Origin: Symbiodinium natans
Lineage: Eukaryota > Sar > Dinophyceae > Suessiales > Symbiodiniaceae
Assembly: GCA_905221605.1 (NCBI GenBank)
Contig: CAJNDS010002209.1
Coordinates: forward strand, 1 to 64,000
Direction of reading: 5' to 3'
Length of the DNA: 64,000 nucleotides
Shown here piece after piece: positions 1 to 10,862 of the stretch. The position numbers were made by a program, and so were the translations under genes. Below the pieces are notes generated by a model that was not told the DNA's origin, did not search any database, and worked only from the letters and a program-made list of their open reading frames with translations. Every line of letters starts with the position of its first letter. The stretch's first letter is position 1.

Positions 1-1440
1 AATTAATTGAATTAATTCAATTAATTCAATTAATTCATTTATTTCCAAAGGGGGGGGAGGGGTGGGGGCTGGGGAATCCCCCCCATTTGGAAATAAATGA
101 ATTAATTGAATTAATTGAATTAATCGAAAAAATTCAACTAATTCAATTAATTCAATTAATTCATTTATTTCCAAAGGGGAGGTGGAATTAATTGAATTAA
201 TTGAATTAATTCCAATTAATTCAATTAATTCACTTAATTCAATTAATTCAATTAATTCAATTAATTCAATTAATTCATTTATTTCCAATGGGGGGGGTTC
301 AATTAATTCAATTAATTGAATTTAATTCAATTAATTCAACTAATTCAATTAATTCCACCCCCCCCTTTGGAAATAAATGAATTAATTGAATTAATTGATT
401 AAATTCATTAAATTCCAGGGGGAAAGTGGAAATTAAGGAATTTAATGAACTAATTCTGTCTGTGCAACCCTACAGGACCTAAAATAGGGTCTATTTGGAA
501 CATGGCTCTTGTGAATAAGTATACGTTTTGGGGCCTGTTTTCCTCTTGTAAATACGATTCCCAGCTTCCAAATAGACCCTATTTAAGCTGCACACGCCCC
601 CACCCCCCATTTGGAAATAAATGAATTACTTGAATTAATTGAAATAATTGAATTAATTCAATTAATTCAATTAATTGATTTATTTCCAAAGGGGAGGCGG
701 AATTAATTGAGTTAATTGAATTAATTCAATTATTTCAATTAATTCAAGTAATTCATTTATTTCCAAATGGGGGGGATTCCCCAGCCCCCACCCCACCCTT
801 TGGAAATAAATGAATTAATTGAATTAATTGAATTAATTGAATTAATTGAATTAATTGAATTAATTGAATTAATTCAACTAATTCAAGTAATTCATTTATT
901 TCCAAAGGGGAGGTGGAATTAATTGAATTAATTGAATTAATTCAATTATTTCAATTAATTCAATTAATTCAATTAATTCATTTATTTCCAAATGGGGGGG
1001 ATTCCCCAGCCCCCACCCCCCCCCCTTTGGAAATAAATGAATTAATTGAATTCAATTTCAATTAATTCAATTAATTCATTTATTTCCAAAGGGGAGGTGG
1101 AATTAATTGAATTAATTGAATTAATTCAATTATTTCAATTAATTCAATTAATTCAATGAATTCATTTATTTCCAAAGGGGGGGGAGGGGTGGGGGCTGGG
1201 GAATCCCCCCATTTGGAAATAATTGAATTAATTGAATTAATTGAATTAATTGAATTAATTGAATTAATTGAATCAATTCAATTAATTCAATTAATTCAAT
1301 TAATTCCACCCCCCCTTTGGAAATAAATGAATTAATTGAATTAATTGAATTAATTCAATTAATTCAATAAATTCAATTAATTCAATTATTTCCAAAGGGG
1401 GGGGGGGTGGGGGCTGGGGAATCCCCCCCATTTGGAAATG
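1..1440. repeat. AT-rich 9-bp satellite with flipping orientation
   Basis: Long runs of the 9-mer GAATTAATT switch to its complement AATTAATTC every 50-150 bp. The switches are bounded by TTTGGAAATAAATGAATT and its reverse complement. Between the palindromic modules lie G/C-rich spacers of two kinds, a short GGGGAGGTGG type and a longer type containing GGGGCTGGGGAATCCCCCC. Each module could fold into a long hairpin. Open frames here encode only Glu-Leu-Ile repeats and are not genes. Confidence 0.9.
465..600. repeat. Duplicated TIR element inside the satellite (copy 1)
   Basis: A non-satellite segment begins CTGTCTGTGCAACCCTACAG and ends AAGCTGCACACG. Inside it ATAGGGTCTATTTGGAA is repeated inverted as TTCCAAATAGACCCTAT, so it looks like a small TIR element. 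A near-identical copy lies at 2826-2966, and the flanking satellite (about 180-465 and 2520-2826) is similar too, so a larger unit has been duplicated. Confidence 0.75.
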
Positions 1441-1459
1441 AATGAACTAATTGAACGAA

Positions 1460-2180
1460 ATTATTTAAACTATCGCGGCTCGATTTGGCCAAATTTTGCC
1501 GGGCAGCTTGCGGGCAAAATTTGGCCAAATCGGGCTGCTCTTCGTATGTCATGAGAAATGCGCGGCTCGATTTGGCCAAATTTTGCCCGGAGGCTGCCCG
1601 GCAAAATTTGGCCAAATCGAGCCGCGCATTTCTCAGCGCGTACGACGAGCAGCCCGATTTGGCCAAATTTTTTGCCCGCAGACTTCCCGGCAAAATTTGG
1701 CCAAATCGAGCCGCGATAGTTTAAATAATTTCGGGCCTCCAGAAAGGCGCGGCTCGATTTGGCCAGATTTTGCCGGGCAGTCTGCGGGCAAAATTTGGCC
1801 AAATCGAGCTGCTCGTCGAACGCGATGAGAAATGCGCGGCTCGATTTGGCCAAATTTTGCCGGGCAGCCTCCGGGCAAAATTTGGCCAAATCGAGCCGCG
1901 CCTTTCTGAAGGCCCGAAATTTGTAACTATCGCGGCTCGATTTGGCCAAATTTTGCCGGGCAGCTTCCGGCCAAAATTTGGCCAAATCGGGCAGCCCTTC
2001 GTATGCGATGAGAAATGCGTGGCTCGATTTGGCCAAATTTTGCCCGGAGGCTGCCCGGCAAAATTTGGCCAAATCGAGCCGCGATAGTTTAAATAATTTC
2101 GGGCCTCCAGAAAGGCGCGGCTCGATTTGGCCAAATTTTGCCGGGCAGCCTCCGGGCAAAATTGGCCAAATCGAGCTGGG
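1460..2180. repeat. Array of eight inverted GATTTGGCCAAATTTTGCC pairs
   Basis: Eight tandem units of about 83-103 bp. Each has CGATTTGGCCAAATTTTGCC followed, after a GC-rich loop (GGGCAGC or CCGGAGG type), by its inverse GGCAAAATTTGGCCAAATCG. Unit starts are near 1478, 1565, 1651, 1754, 1837, 1937, 2023 and 2120. Spacers alternate between types containing ATGAGAAATGCGCGGC and types containing TTTAAATAATTTCGGGCCTCC, so there is higher-order periodicity. Overlapping open frames in all phases are consequences of the repeat. Confidence 0.9.
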
Positions 2181-2189
2181 GGGGTGGGG

Positions 2190-2800
2190 TCTGGGGAATC
2201 CCCCCCATTTGGAAATAAATAAATTAATTGAATTAATTGAATTAATTGAATTAATTGAATTAATTGAATTAATTCAATTAATTAAATTAATTCAATTAAT
2301 TCCACCCCCCCTTTGGAAATAAATGAATTAATTGAATTAATTGAATTAATTGAATTAATTGAATTAATTCAATTAATTCAATTAATTCATTTATTTCCAA
2401 AGGGGGGGGAGGGGCGGGAATCCCCCCATTTGGAAATAAATGAATTAATTGAATTAATTGAATTAATCGAAATAATTCAACGAATTCAATTAATTCAATT
2501 AATTCATTTATTTCCAAAGGGGAGGTGGAATTAATTGAATTAATTGAATTAATTCCAATTTATTCCAATTAATTCAATTAATTCAATTAATTCAATTAAT
2601 TCAATTAATTCAATTAATTCAATTAATTCAATTAATTCAATTAATTCATTTATTTCCAAAGGGGGGGTTCAATTAATTCAACTAATTCAATTAATTCAAT
2701 TAATTCAACTAATTCAATTAATTCCACCCCCCCCTTTGGAAACAAATGAATTAATTGAATTAATTGATTAAATTCATTAAATTCCAGGGGGAAAGTGGAA
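2190..2800. repeat. AT-rich 9-bp satellite, second block
   Basis: Same GAATTAATT/AATTAATTC repeat and same G-rich spacers as the block at the window start, on the other side of the GATTTGGCC array. No gene. Confidence 0.9.
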
Positions 2801-2825
2801 ATTAAGGAATTTAATGAATTAAATT

Positions 2826-2966
2826 CTGTCTGTGCAACCCTACAGGACCTAAAATAGGGTCTATTTGGAACATGGCTCTTGTGAATAAGTATACGATTTG
2901 GGGCCTGTTTTCCTCTTGTAAATACGATTCCCAGCTTCCAAATAGACCCTATTTAAGCTGCACACG
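2826..2966. repeat. Duplicated TIR element (copy 2)
   Basis: Second copy of the element at 465-600, differing at a few positions and followed by a G tract and the first telomere-like array. Confidence 0.75.
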
Positions 2967-2989
2967 GGGGGGGGGGGGGTCTAAACTCT

Positions 2990-3350
2990 AATCCCTAAAC
3001 CCTAAACCCTAGACCCTATCCTAACCAAAACCCTAAACCCTAAACCCTAAACCCTAAACCCTAAACCCTAAACCCTAAACCCTAAACCCTAAACCCTAAA
3101 CCCTAAACCCTAAACCCTTACCCTTAAACGTTATTTTGAAATCAACCCCGGCTCAGGTTTCTGGTTCAGGGTTTAGGGTTTTTGAATATACCTTAACTCA
3201 CCTGGGCGTTTCCTCAAGTGGGGGGACTCCAGAAACCCTAAACCCTAAACCCTAAACCCTAAACCCTAAACCCTAAACCCTAAACCCTAAACCCTAAACC
3301 CTAAACCCTAAACCCTAAACCCTAAACCCTAAACCCTACACCCCAAACCA
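2990..3350. repeat. Telomere-like CCCTAAA arrays
   Basis: Two long CCCTAAA arrays (about 3030-3118 and 3233-3340) separated by about 115 bp of other sequence. They are internal, not a chromosome end: heptamers in both orientations continue for the remaining 60 kb. Confidence 0.95.
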
Positions 3351-3384
3351 CTGAGCCCTACATCCTACCACAACTTAAGTATTC

Positions 3385-3640
3385 GAGAGTAAGTCCAAGC
3401 TTCCGTATCCCAAATATAAGCCATGTGTAACCCGTATATATATATATGTACATATATATATATATATCTATATATATATATATATATGTATATACCCTAT
3501 AAAGTCCCTATATACCTAAGTAGCCCCTAAATAACCCTAAACCCTAAACCCTAAACCCCAAACCCTAAACCCTAAACCCCAAGGTCCCTTATGAGGGTCC
3601 CTCCTTTAGTTCCTTGAGTCCAAGCTTCCGTGTCCCAAAT
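3385..3640. mobile_element. Introner-like element, family G, with (TA)n core
   Basis: Ends carry GAGTAAGTCCAAGCTTCCGT and GAGTCCAAGCTTCCGTGTCC. The inside has a TATATA run, the phrase TCCCTATATACCTAAGTAGC, a small CCCTAAA array and GGTCCCTTATGAGGGTCCCTCC. The same phrases recur near 29.4, 39.8 and 53.5 kb. Exact ends are uncertain. Confidence 0.5.
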
Positions 3641-3744
3641 GGAGGCAACGATGAGCGAGTGCGTGCGTCGCACGACACGGTTCCTTAGTGGCCGGGTTTA
3701 GGGTTTAGGGTTTAGGGTTTAGGGTTTAGGGTTTAGGGTTCAGG

Positions 3745-3850
3745 GCTTACTCGGAGGTTCATGCGTATTTGTAAGCCCAATTAAAGGGACTTAGGGGGCT
3801 TATCGGTGCAGTTATAATTGGAGTTATAAGTACCCTGAACCTCCAAGTAG
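3745..3850. mobile_element. Introner-like element, family A
   Basis: Begins CT-TACTCGGAGGTTCATGCG and ends AAGTACCCTGAACCTCCAAGTAG, an inverted repeat. The inside has GGACTTAGGGGGCTTAT and TTATAATTGGAGTTATAAG, the family A core found at many other sites in the window. Confidence 0.75.
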
Positions 3851-4103
3851 CCCTAAACCCTAAACCCTAAACCCTAAACCCTAAACCCTAAATCCTAAAC
3901 CCTAAACCCTAAACCCTAAACCCTAAATCCTAAACCCTAAACCCTAAACGGGTTTAGGCTTTCGGCTTTCGGCTTTCGGCTTTCGGCTTTCGGGCCCTTG
4001 GCTTGGCTACGGTTCCGCGCCTGTGTCCTAGGCAGTTTAGGGTTTGGGGCTTAGGAGGAAGGCTTCGAGGTCTAACCCCAAGAGTCCGTGTACCTAAACA
4101 GAA

Positions 4104-4190
4104 ACTACTTGGAGGTTCAGGGTACTTCTTACCCCAATTATAAATAAGTCTACTTGTGACCTACTTAGAGGACTTAGGGGGCTGTATAGG
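4104..4190. mobile_element. Family A element, right end missing
   Basis: Has the left end CTACTTGGAGGTTCAGGGTA and the core CCCCAATTATAAATAAGTCTAC plus GAGGACTTAGGGGGC, but no matching right end. Confidence 0.55.
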
Positions 4191-4482
4191 GACTTACAGA
4201 GCAATCAGATACATGGACCCTTCGGGGAACCCTAAACCTAAACCCTGAACCCTAATACCCTCAAGTTCCACAAGTTCCCTCGTGTCCTAAAATTTGAGAA
4301 TTTCGTAAAGTATCAACCCATGCTTTCCGCGCCCTGGACACCTATCTATGCACTAGACACATCCGTATACTCTCAGGGACCTAAGAATTAGGTTACTAGT
4401 GCCCTCAAGAGAAGTCCTTGAAAGGATGCAGAAAGGAGTGTACAGACTTCTTCCTGTACTAAACTTCTACGGGATCACAAAC

Positions 4483-4651
4483 CTGGCCACAGAAACCAAG
4501 GAAGTAACAAGAGAACCCTGGAACAATGAAACCTGCACCCGAAAGCGGCGGCAGGGGCTGTCTCAGCACCTGGCGTTAGCGTCTTCTGACGCGTAACCTG
4601 CATGCGGGCTTCAGGCGTGGCAACATCTGGGGAGGCTGAGCTTGGAGGGGA
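4483..4651 (-). CDS. Candidate exon, unknown protein
   Basis: Minus-strand open segment including SPDVATPEARMQVTRQKTLT, then a Cys/Leu-rich stretch. A plus-strand frame (4399-4596) is also open, so the strand is not certain. No family recognised. Confidence 0.3.
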
Positions 4652-4849
4652 AAAGTAGGGTTTAGGGTTTAAGGACGCGCTTGCATCCCAAACCATGTAA
4701 CCCCAAACCCTAATACCCAAAAGAAGCCTGAGACACGAATGCCCGAGGACCTGAACTGGGGTTGAAGAATGTTTTGGGGGAGTGGTCCTAAATCCTAAAC
4801 CCTACACCCTAAAACCCTAAACTCCAAAAGACCCCAACATTCCTTGATT

Positions 4850-4936
4850 CACTGTCGGGCGTCGAGTTCGTTGCTTTCTAGGGTGTGGCACCATCGGGAC
4901 CTGGACCTCCACTTCTTCTTTGTGCTACAATTACAG
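4850..4936 (-). CDS. Candidate exon, basic peptide
   Basis: Minus-strand open segment CSTKKKWRSRSRWCHTLESN followed by a stop. Unknown family; weak call. Confidence 0.22.
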
Positions 4937-5285
4937 GATACCTATACCTCACACTGTAGGTCCCTGTTTGGGGAGGGGTACCTAATTCAGTATAATTGCT
5001 AGAAACGCATAACTATGTACCCCCCCCCCCCTCATGAACAAGGTGCAGCCCTGAGCCCTAAACCCGCAACACCTGAACCTCAAACCCTAAACTCCTAAAC
5101 TCCGATTGAAAAAAAAACACCAAAATCTTAAGCCCTGCACTCTGCACCCCTGAACCCTAAACCCTAAACCCTAAACCCTGAACCCAAAACGCCTGAAGCC
5201 CTGAATCCCCGACGACGACGACGACGAGGATGAGCCCCAAAATCCTAAACCCTAAACCCTAAACCCTAAACCCTAAACCCTAAGG

Positions 5286-5370
5286 GACCCCCCTGCCTCG
5301 GCTAGGAAGTCGTCCGAGACAAGCTTGGTCTCCACCAGGGATGAGACAAGGCCGGGCCTGTCACAGTTTA
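5286..5370 (-). CDS. Candidate exon, unknown protein
   Basis: Unique island between telomere-like arrays. The minus strand reads DRPGLVSSLVETKLVSDDF, protein-like and stop-free. No family recognised. Confidence 0.4.
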
Positions 5371-5530
5371 GGGTTTAGGGTTTAGGGTGTAGGGTTTAGG
5401 GTTTGGGGTTTGGGGTTTGGGGTTTAGGGTTTAGGGTTTGGGGTTTGGGGTTTAGGGTTTAGGGTTTGGGGTTTAGGGTTTGGGCTTTGGGGTTTGGGGT
5501 TTAGGGTTTAGAGCGTGGAGTTTGGGGTTT
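5370..5530. repeat. Mixed TTTAGGG/TTTGGGG array
   Basis: Telomere-like array in which TTTAGGG and TTTGGGG units are interspersed. The mirrored CCCCAAA/CCCTAAA mixture recurs at 5880-6015. Confidence 0.9.
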
Positions 5531-6034
5531 CGGATTTTGAGTGTTTCTGGGGCAACATGGGGTTTAGGGATACATAGTGCTTGTACGGTTTCAGGTTAGG
5601 GTTTAGGGGTATAGGGCTTATAGGAAGCGGAGTAGGTGTGGAGGGGGTGGGGAGGATAGATAAGTGGACCGCGGTAACCTCTATACCTTCAAACCCCCAT
5701 GCTGCGAAATCATCCCCCCCTATAGGGTTTAGGGTTTAGGGTTTAGGGTTTAGGGTTTAGGGTTTAGGGTTTAGGGTTTAGGGATCAACGCCCCTAAGCC
5801 CTCAACTCCTGATGTCGCGAAAACCTGAACCTTCTCTCTACCCTTACAAACCCTTGAAGCCCTAAAGCCTGGAAACCACGAACCCCAAACCCCAAACCCC
5901 GAAACCCCCAAACCCCAAACCATAAACCCCAAACCCTAAACCCCAAACCCTAAACCCCAAACCCCAAACCCTAAACCCTAAACCCGAAACCCCAAACCCC
6001 AAACCCTAAACCCTAAACCACACGGGGTGCGCAC

Positions 6035-6112
6035 GGGAGGCGCTCCGTGGCCAAAAGATCCTCGCCCGTGGGCCAAGCTGAAAAGCGCTCGAGGTTCCCC
6101 ATGATCTGCGAG
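6035..6112 (-). CDS. Candidate exon, unknown protein
   Basis: On the minus strand CAG precedes and GTGCGC follows an open segment reading SQIMGNLERFSAWPTGEDLL. Splice-like borders and a protein-like composition support an exon; no family recognised. Confidence 0.45.
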
Positions 6113-6496
6113 CTGCGTGGGGTTTAGGGCTTAGGGTTAGGGTTTAGGGTTTGGGGTTTGGGGTTTAGGGCTTGGGGTTTAGGGTTTGGGCTCTAGGGTT
6201 GGGGGTTTACGGTTCAGGGTTTGGGGTTTAGGGCTTGGGGCTTTGGGGTTTAGGGGCATGGGGTTTAGGTTTGGCGCCTCGGGGGATCTGGGCCTTGGAA
6301 GCTAGCAAGTGGAATGGAGTGTTTAGGGTAGAGCTTGGGAGTTTGGTAGCCTCAACTCAACACCCGAAACCCTAAACCAAAGAAAGCCTCAACCAATAAC
6401 CTACGACATCATCCTTAAGCCCATTCTTGGATGTCTTTGGCGACGTACCAAACGAGGTAGGTGCGGGGTTCTCGAACGGTATAGATGCAACTTTGG

Positions 6497-6648
6497 AGTA
6501 CTTGGAGGTTACCTGGAGGTTCGGGGTACTTCTAGGAGCAATTATAACTGTACTTACAAGCCCCCTAGTAAGGTTTTCTAAGTCCTCTAAGTAGGTGATA
6601 TGTAGATGTATAATTGGGGTTACAATTACAAGTACCCATCTGAACCCC
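6497..6648. mobile_element. Introner-like element, family A
   Basis: Left end GTACTTGGAGGTTACCTGG with a partly repeated end sequence. The core has TTATAACTGTACTTACAAGCC, TCCTCTAAGTAGGT and ATAATTGGGGTTACAATTAC. The right end AAGTACCCATCTGAACC is diverged. Confidence 0.65.
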
Positions 6649-7396
6649 AAAGCCTAGACCCCAAACCCTAAACCCTGAGGGGGTTTTACAAGTGCCCATG
6701 AACTTCCGGGTACCCAGTTATTGCAAGTACCCATGAACCTCCAAGCAGGGTTTAGGGTTTAGGGTTTAGGGTTTAGGGTTTAGGGCTTCGGGTTGAGGGT
6801 GCAGGGCTCCATGGGATGTAGGGATCCGGGTTTGGAGTTTCGGGCTTGGGGACTCTAAACCCTAAACCCTAAACCCTAAACCCTAAACCCTGAACCCTGA
6901 ACCCTGAACCCTGAACCCTGAACCCTAAACCCTAAACCCTAAACCTTCGTTTTCGGATGCTTGGCTCCATGAATGATCCCCCTAACCTTGGGACCTTCGC
7001 CAACCCTGCAAGCCACGGATGCGGAAGCTCTAGGGGTTCCACTTTGGGTTTAGGGTTTAGGGTTTAGGGTTTAGGGTTTAGGGTTTAGGGTTTAGGGTTT
7101 AGGGTTTAGGGTTTAGGGTTTAGGGTTTAGGGTTTAGGGTTGAGGGTACCGACCTTGGGTTCTGGGAACCCTGTTTAAGGATCCTTAAGGGAGTAACAGG
7201 GCCATATTAGGAGGATATTAAGGGGAACCTTTAGGGGTACGAGTCTTTATTCCTGGAGAAGCGATCGTGGGCCTAAAACCTAAACCCTAAACCCTAAAAC
7301 CTAAACCCTAAACCCTAAACCCTAAACACTAAACCCTAAACCCTAAGACCTGGCTAGTGGGCGCAGCTTCAGGCCCTAAGCCGCCCTACTCCCTAG

Positions 7397-7520
7397 GTTT
7401 GGGTTTGGGGTTTGGGGTTTGGGGTTTGGGGTTTGGGGTTTGGGGTTTGGGGTTTGGGGTTTGGGGTTTGGGGTTTGGGGTTTGGGGTTTGGGGTTTAGG
7501 GTTTAGGGTTTAGGGTTCTG
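7397..7520. repeat. TTTGGGG variant array
   Basis: About fourteen nearly perfect TTTGGGG units followed by three TTTAGGG units: a homogenised variant of the telomere heptamer. Confidence 0.95.
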
Positions 7521-7566
7521 AACCCTGAGTCCTGAATCCCAACCCGCCAAAAAATAGCCCACAAAT

Positions 7567-7662
7567 TCAAGACTTCCGAGCTTCAGCGCGCCGAGGGGCC
7601 TCTACCTCCATTCGAGAGAGCTCGCCCTGGATCTTGTCCAAGGCATCCTCCACCTTTTGCAA
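7567..7662 (-). CDS. Candidate exon, coiled-coil segment
   Basis: The minus strand reads LQKVEDALDKIQGELSRME with heptad-like spacing. A GTAGAG donor follows at 7605-7600; read-through would reach a stop at 7567-7569. Probably part of a coiled-coil protein, not identified further. Confidence 0.5.
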   Translation of the reverse strand: MQKVEDALDKIQGELSRMEVEAPRRAEARKS

Positions 7663-8869
7663 AGGGTTTGGGGTTTAGGGTTTAGGGGTTAGGGTGTAGG
7701 GTTTAGTTTTGAGGGGTTGGGGATCAGGACCTTGACAGCCTAAAGCGTGCATGCGGTCTTCAGGATTAGAAGGGGGGTTTAGGGCCCTACGCCCGGAACC
7801 CTCAACCCCCAGCCTCAGGTGCTGGCCTACTCATTCTCCCTGAACCCTAGACCTGACTCATAACACCTAAATTGCCCCCGATCCTGAAAAAACAACCCTT
7901 GGAACAACCAACCCCACATGGGGAAATTTCCGAAGTAGAGGGAGTTCCTCTAAGAAGAATTACAGCACTTGGGGGGATACAGCAGGGTTCCCTGTTTTTG
8001 GAAAATGCCCCATATGATTCTGGTCGTGTTCAGTCGTGTCAGGGTCTAGCGTGCAGGGATGTTGTAGCGCTTGTTGTAGGGTTTAGGGTAGCAGGTCATG
8101 TAGGCCCATAAGTGTCCTAATGTTCATAGGACGAGGGGGATCCAAGGGGAAGGCATGGATTTAGGGTCTCGGGTTGTTTCAGGGCAAAGCCTGAAGCTCT
8201 TGAAACCTACAAGGGTTTCGGGTTTGGGGTTTAGGGTTGACACCTACAAGCGCCTGAGGATTCTTGTTCTTCGTGGACGAGAGCTTGGACACTGCCTCAG
8301 GGTGTTCCGGCTGGAGGGCTCTGGGTCGGTTATGGTTAGGGAATATAGTATTTATTGGGTCTGATCCCTCGAACCGACTATGTGAACAATATCTCAAACA
8401 TCTGGCAATTGGTGTAGTGCTGGCGAGGGCGAATCCGGAAAGATCGTCACAAGACCCCTAAACTCTAACCCTACAGCCTATATACAGATACGTATATATG
8501 TATAGGCTTGTTCACATGTACATATAGACATGCATGAATTATGTCAGGGTCAGCAGCCCACCCAAGAAAACACTTTGGGCATCAATTGATTGTTCAGGTT
8601 TAGGGTGTAGGGTTTAGGGATTGGGGTTGGGGTTAGCGTACGGGCCTCAGGTTGTAGGGCTCGGGGGATAAAGTTTCTAGGAGTTCGGGATCCAGGTTCC
8701 AGGTACCAGCAGCACGCTGCGCTGTTGAGGTGAAGGGATGAGGCTTTTGGAGGTTGAGGTTGTCGGAAGAAGGCACATCTCCCCAAAGCTAAACCGCAAA
8801 GCCCAAGCCTGGCAGAAGCCCTGAACCGCACACCCTAAACCCTAAACCCTAAACCCGCCGACTATCTAC

Positions 8870-8929
8870 CCTGTACTGGATCCACGCGCTCGCCTCTCTC
8901 AGGGCCTTCATGCGCGCGGTCCCTTGGGC
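8870..8929 (-). CDS. Candidate exon, unknown protein
   Basis: Minus-strand QGTARMKALREASAWIQYR, preceded by CAG and followed by GGTAGAT. Small exon with good borders; family unknown. Confidence 0.48.
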
Positions 8930-9048
8930 TGGGGGCTAGCATTTAGGGTTTAGGGTTTAGGGATTCGATGATGGGGTCCTTAGTTTCTTGGTGCCGTACG
9001 AGTATAGAGACCCAAACAAAGGGACCCTAAACCCTATAAACCCATATT

Positions 9049-9150
9049 GGCCGCAGGACTCTATTGTTGAGAACTACCCACTTGGTTCTGGCATGTTCTG
9101 GCACGGCTTTTAAAGTCAGATCGTCGAGGGGGATAGACAATGGTGGCTCT
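9049..9150 (-). CDS. Candidate exon, unknown protein
   Basis: The minus strand is open over about 34 codons and includes LDDLTLKAVPEHARTKWVVL. Preceded by CAGGA and running into a GGTTTATAGGG array. Family unknown. Confidence 0.5.
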
Positions 9151-9344
9151 CCTGAGAGTTTTTCCCCTAGGCCCTAACCTAAAACCCTAAACCAGTGAGA
9201 GTTTAGGGTTTGGGGTTTGGGGCTTGGGGTTTAGGGTTTAGGGCTAGGGTTTAGGGTTTAGGGTTTGGGGTTTAGGGTTTGGGGTTTAGGGTTTAGGGTT
9301 TAGGGTTTAGGGTTTAGGGTTTAACTGGAGGCCCTCAAACCTAC

Positions 9345-9425
9345 GGCTAGCTTAAGCCGCAGCCCTCAGCTTGGCTTCTTGAGAATTGTGGCAAGACGCC
9401 TGGAAGCTCGAACGAGATCCCACGG
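9345..9425 (-). CDS. Candidate exon, ambiguous frame
   Basis: Unique island between arrays. One minus frame reads SPWDLVRASRRLATILKKPS then a stop, and another frame is also open. Weak call. Confidence 0.28.
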
Positions 9426-9867
9426 AGACTGCAGTACTCAACCCTAACCCCTAAACCCTAAACCCTAAACCCTAAACCCTAAACCCTAAACCCTAAACCC
9501 AAAACCCTAAACCCTAAACCCCAAACCCTAAACCCTAAACCCGAACCCTAAACCCTGAACCTCCAACCCTAAACCAGTGTGGGATCTTTGTGGAGTCATG
9601 ACAGTCACGCTTTAAGGTTTAGGGTTTAGGGGTTCGTGTAGCTCAGAGATCCCAACCCCCTCCAACAACTCCGATCAACACTTGACCAATGCGATCTAGA
9701 TTCATGCCATCGGTGACTAAAGATGTATCTTTCAGGGTTCGGTGCTCTACCCACCCAACCTACCGTCCACTCGCCCTGCAAATCCAGACAAACATCATAT
9801 CCCAAACACACACAACACTTTAGCCTATAACCCCAAGCCGGGCATAAACCCTAAGACCTCAACCCGA

Positions 9868-9932
9868 AAGGCCCTAAAGGCCCTAAAGGCCTTAAAGGCC
9901 CTACAGGCCCTAAGGGCCCTAAAGGCCCTAAA
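9868..9932. repeat. AAGGCCCTA-type 9-bp repeat
   Basis: About seven 9-bp units of the form GGCCCTAAA with drift, joined directly to CCCTAAA units. A telomere-derived minisatellite. Confidence 0.75.
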
Positions 9933-10005
9933 CCCTAAATCCTGAACCCTAACCCTAAACCCTAAACCCTAAACCCCGAACCCTATCGACCCTAAACCCG
10001 AACCC

Positions 10006-10084
10006 TCGGAGCCTTTCGAGGCCGTCTCTCTGATCTGCTCCGCGCGCTCGCTGTCCCTGCGCCCGAACAGCACTTTGAACCATC
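10006..10084 (-). CDS. Candidate exon, unknown protein
   Basis: The minus strand reads WFKVLFGRRDSERAEQIRET after a CTAG acceptor, stop-free to the next array. Charged and protein-like; no family recognised. Confidence 0.5.
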
Positions 10085-10303
10085 TAGGGGGGTTTAGGGT
10101 TTACGGTTTAGGGTTTAGGGTTTAAGGTTTAGGGTTTAGGGTTTAAGGTTTAGGGTTTAGGGTTTAGGGTGTAGGGTTGGGGTTTCTAGTTTAGGGTTTC
10201 GGGCCAAGGAGTTTCAAGGCTCCGGGCCCAACTGCGGTAACCCCGACGCCTTGAACCCTGAAGACACCGGAAAAACAGCAGCAAGGCCCAACTCGCTCCT
10301 TTC

Positions 10304-10419
10304 TCTAGGCTGCCCAGTAACCACGGCTTAAAAAGGGTGCCCTTTTTTGCTTAAAGGGGGTGTATAAGGGAACCTAAACCCCCCAAAAAAGGGAATAAGG
10401 GTACTACTGGGCATCCTAG
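10304..10419. mobile_element. Introner-like element, family B
   Basis: Ends CTAGGCTGCCCAGTAACCA and GTACTACTGGGCATCCTAG are inverted repeats. The inside carries AAAAAGGGTGCCCTTTTTTG and CCAAAAAAGGGAATAAGGGT. Nearly identical to the copy at 35470-35584, which implies recent movement. Confidence 0.8.
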
Positions 10420-10480
10420 TTCTAGGGGGACAAGCTTTGGGTATTCAAGGCTCTATAGTGCCCGAGAAACGACAATGGCC

Positions 10481-10547
10481 TCAGCCTTGTAGAATCAACA
10501 AATCTCGGCAGCTTTCGATGTTTTGGAAGAAGAAGTACTCCGGTTCT
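10481..10547 (-). CDS. Candidate exon, unknown protein
   Basis: After a CTAG acceptor the minus strand reads EPEYFFFQNIESCRDLLILQ and then meets a stop. Could be a terminal exon; weak. Confidence 0.3.
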
Positions 10548-10796
10548 AGCCCTATACCTTAGGTCCGAAACCCTAAACCCTAAACCCTAAACCCTAAACC
10601 CCAAACCCATTAGGATTGCAGGGTTCAGGCGTCAGGGTCAGACCCTAAACTCGGACGGGTGATTTTTTTTGCTTTGGTCAGAGTTGAGGGCGGCTGTCCC
10701 GAGCCCTAAACCCTAAACCCTAAGCCCAAAAGCCTAAACCCTAAACCCTAAACCCCGAACCCTAAACCCCCATCCCTAAACCCTCCCGCCTGGTGA

Positions 10797-10862
10797 GCAG
10801 GTTCTTCTGCCTCAACTGCAGGAGGTCCATCGTCGACTCCCAGGTCACCCATCGCCTCACTG
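10797..10862 (-). CDS. Candidate exon, unknown protein
   Basis: The minus strand reads RRWVTWESTMDLLQLRQKNL between a CAG acceptor and a GC-type donor context. A second frame is also open. Family unknown. Confidence 0.42.

Noticed and set aside
1460-2180. CRISPR-like repeat-spacer array
   Set aside because: The repeats are long inverted pairs with recurring spacers, no cas genes are present, and the context is eukaryotic.
1382-2322. Overlapping open frames of 79-229 codons on both strands
   Set aside because: They are repeats of DLAKFCP/KIWPN-type words created by the GATTTGGCC inverted array and are open in nearly every phase; not proteins.
2296-2534. Glu-Leu-Ile repeat open frames
   Set aside because: Direct translation of the GAATTAATT satellite.
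2990-3350. A chromosome end (true telomere)
   Set aside because: Unique sequence and satellite lie on the left, and heptamers in both orientations continue for 60 kb.
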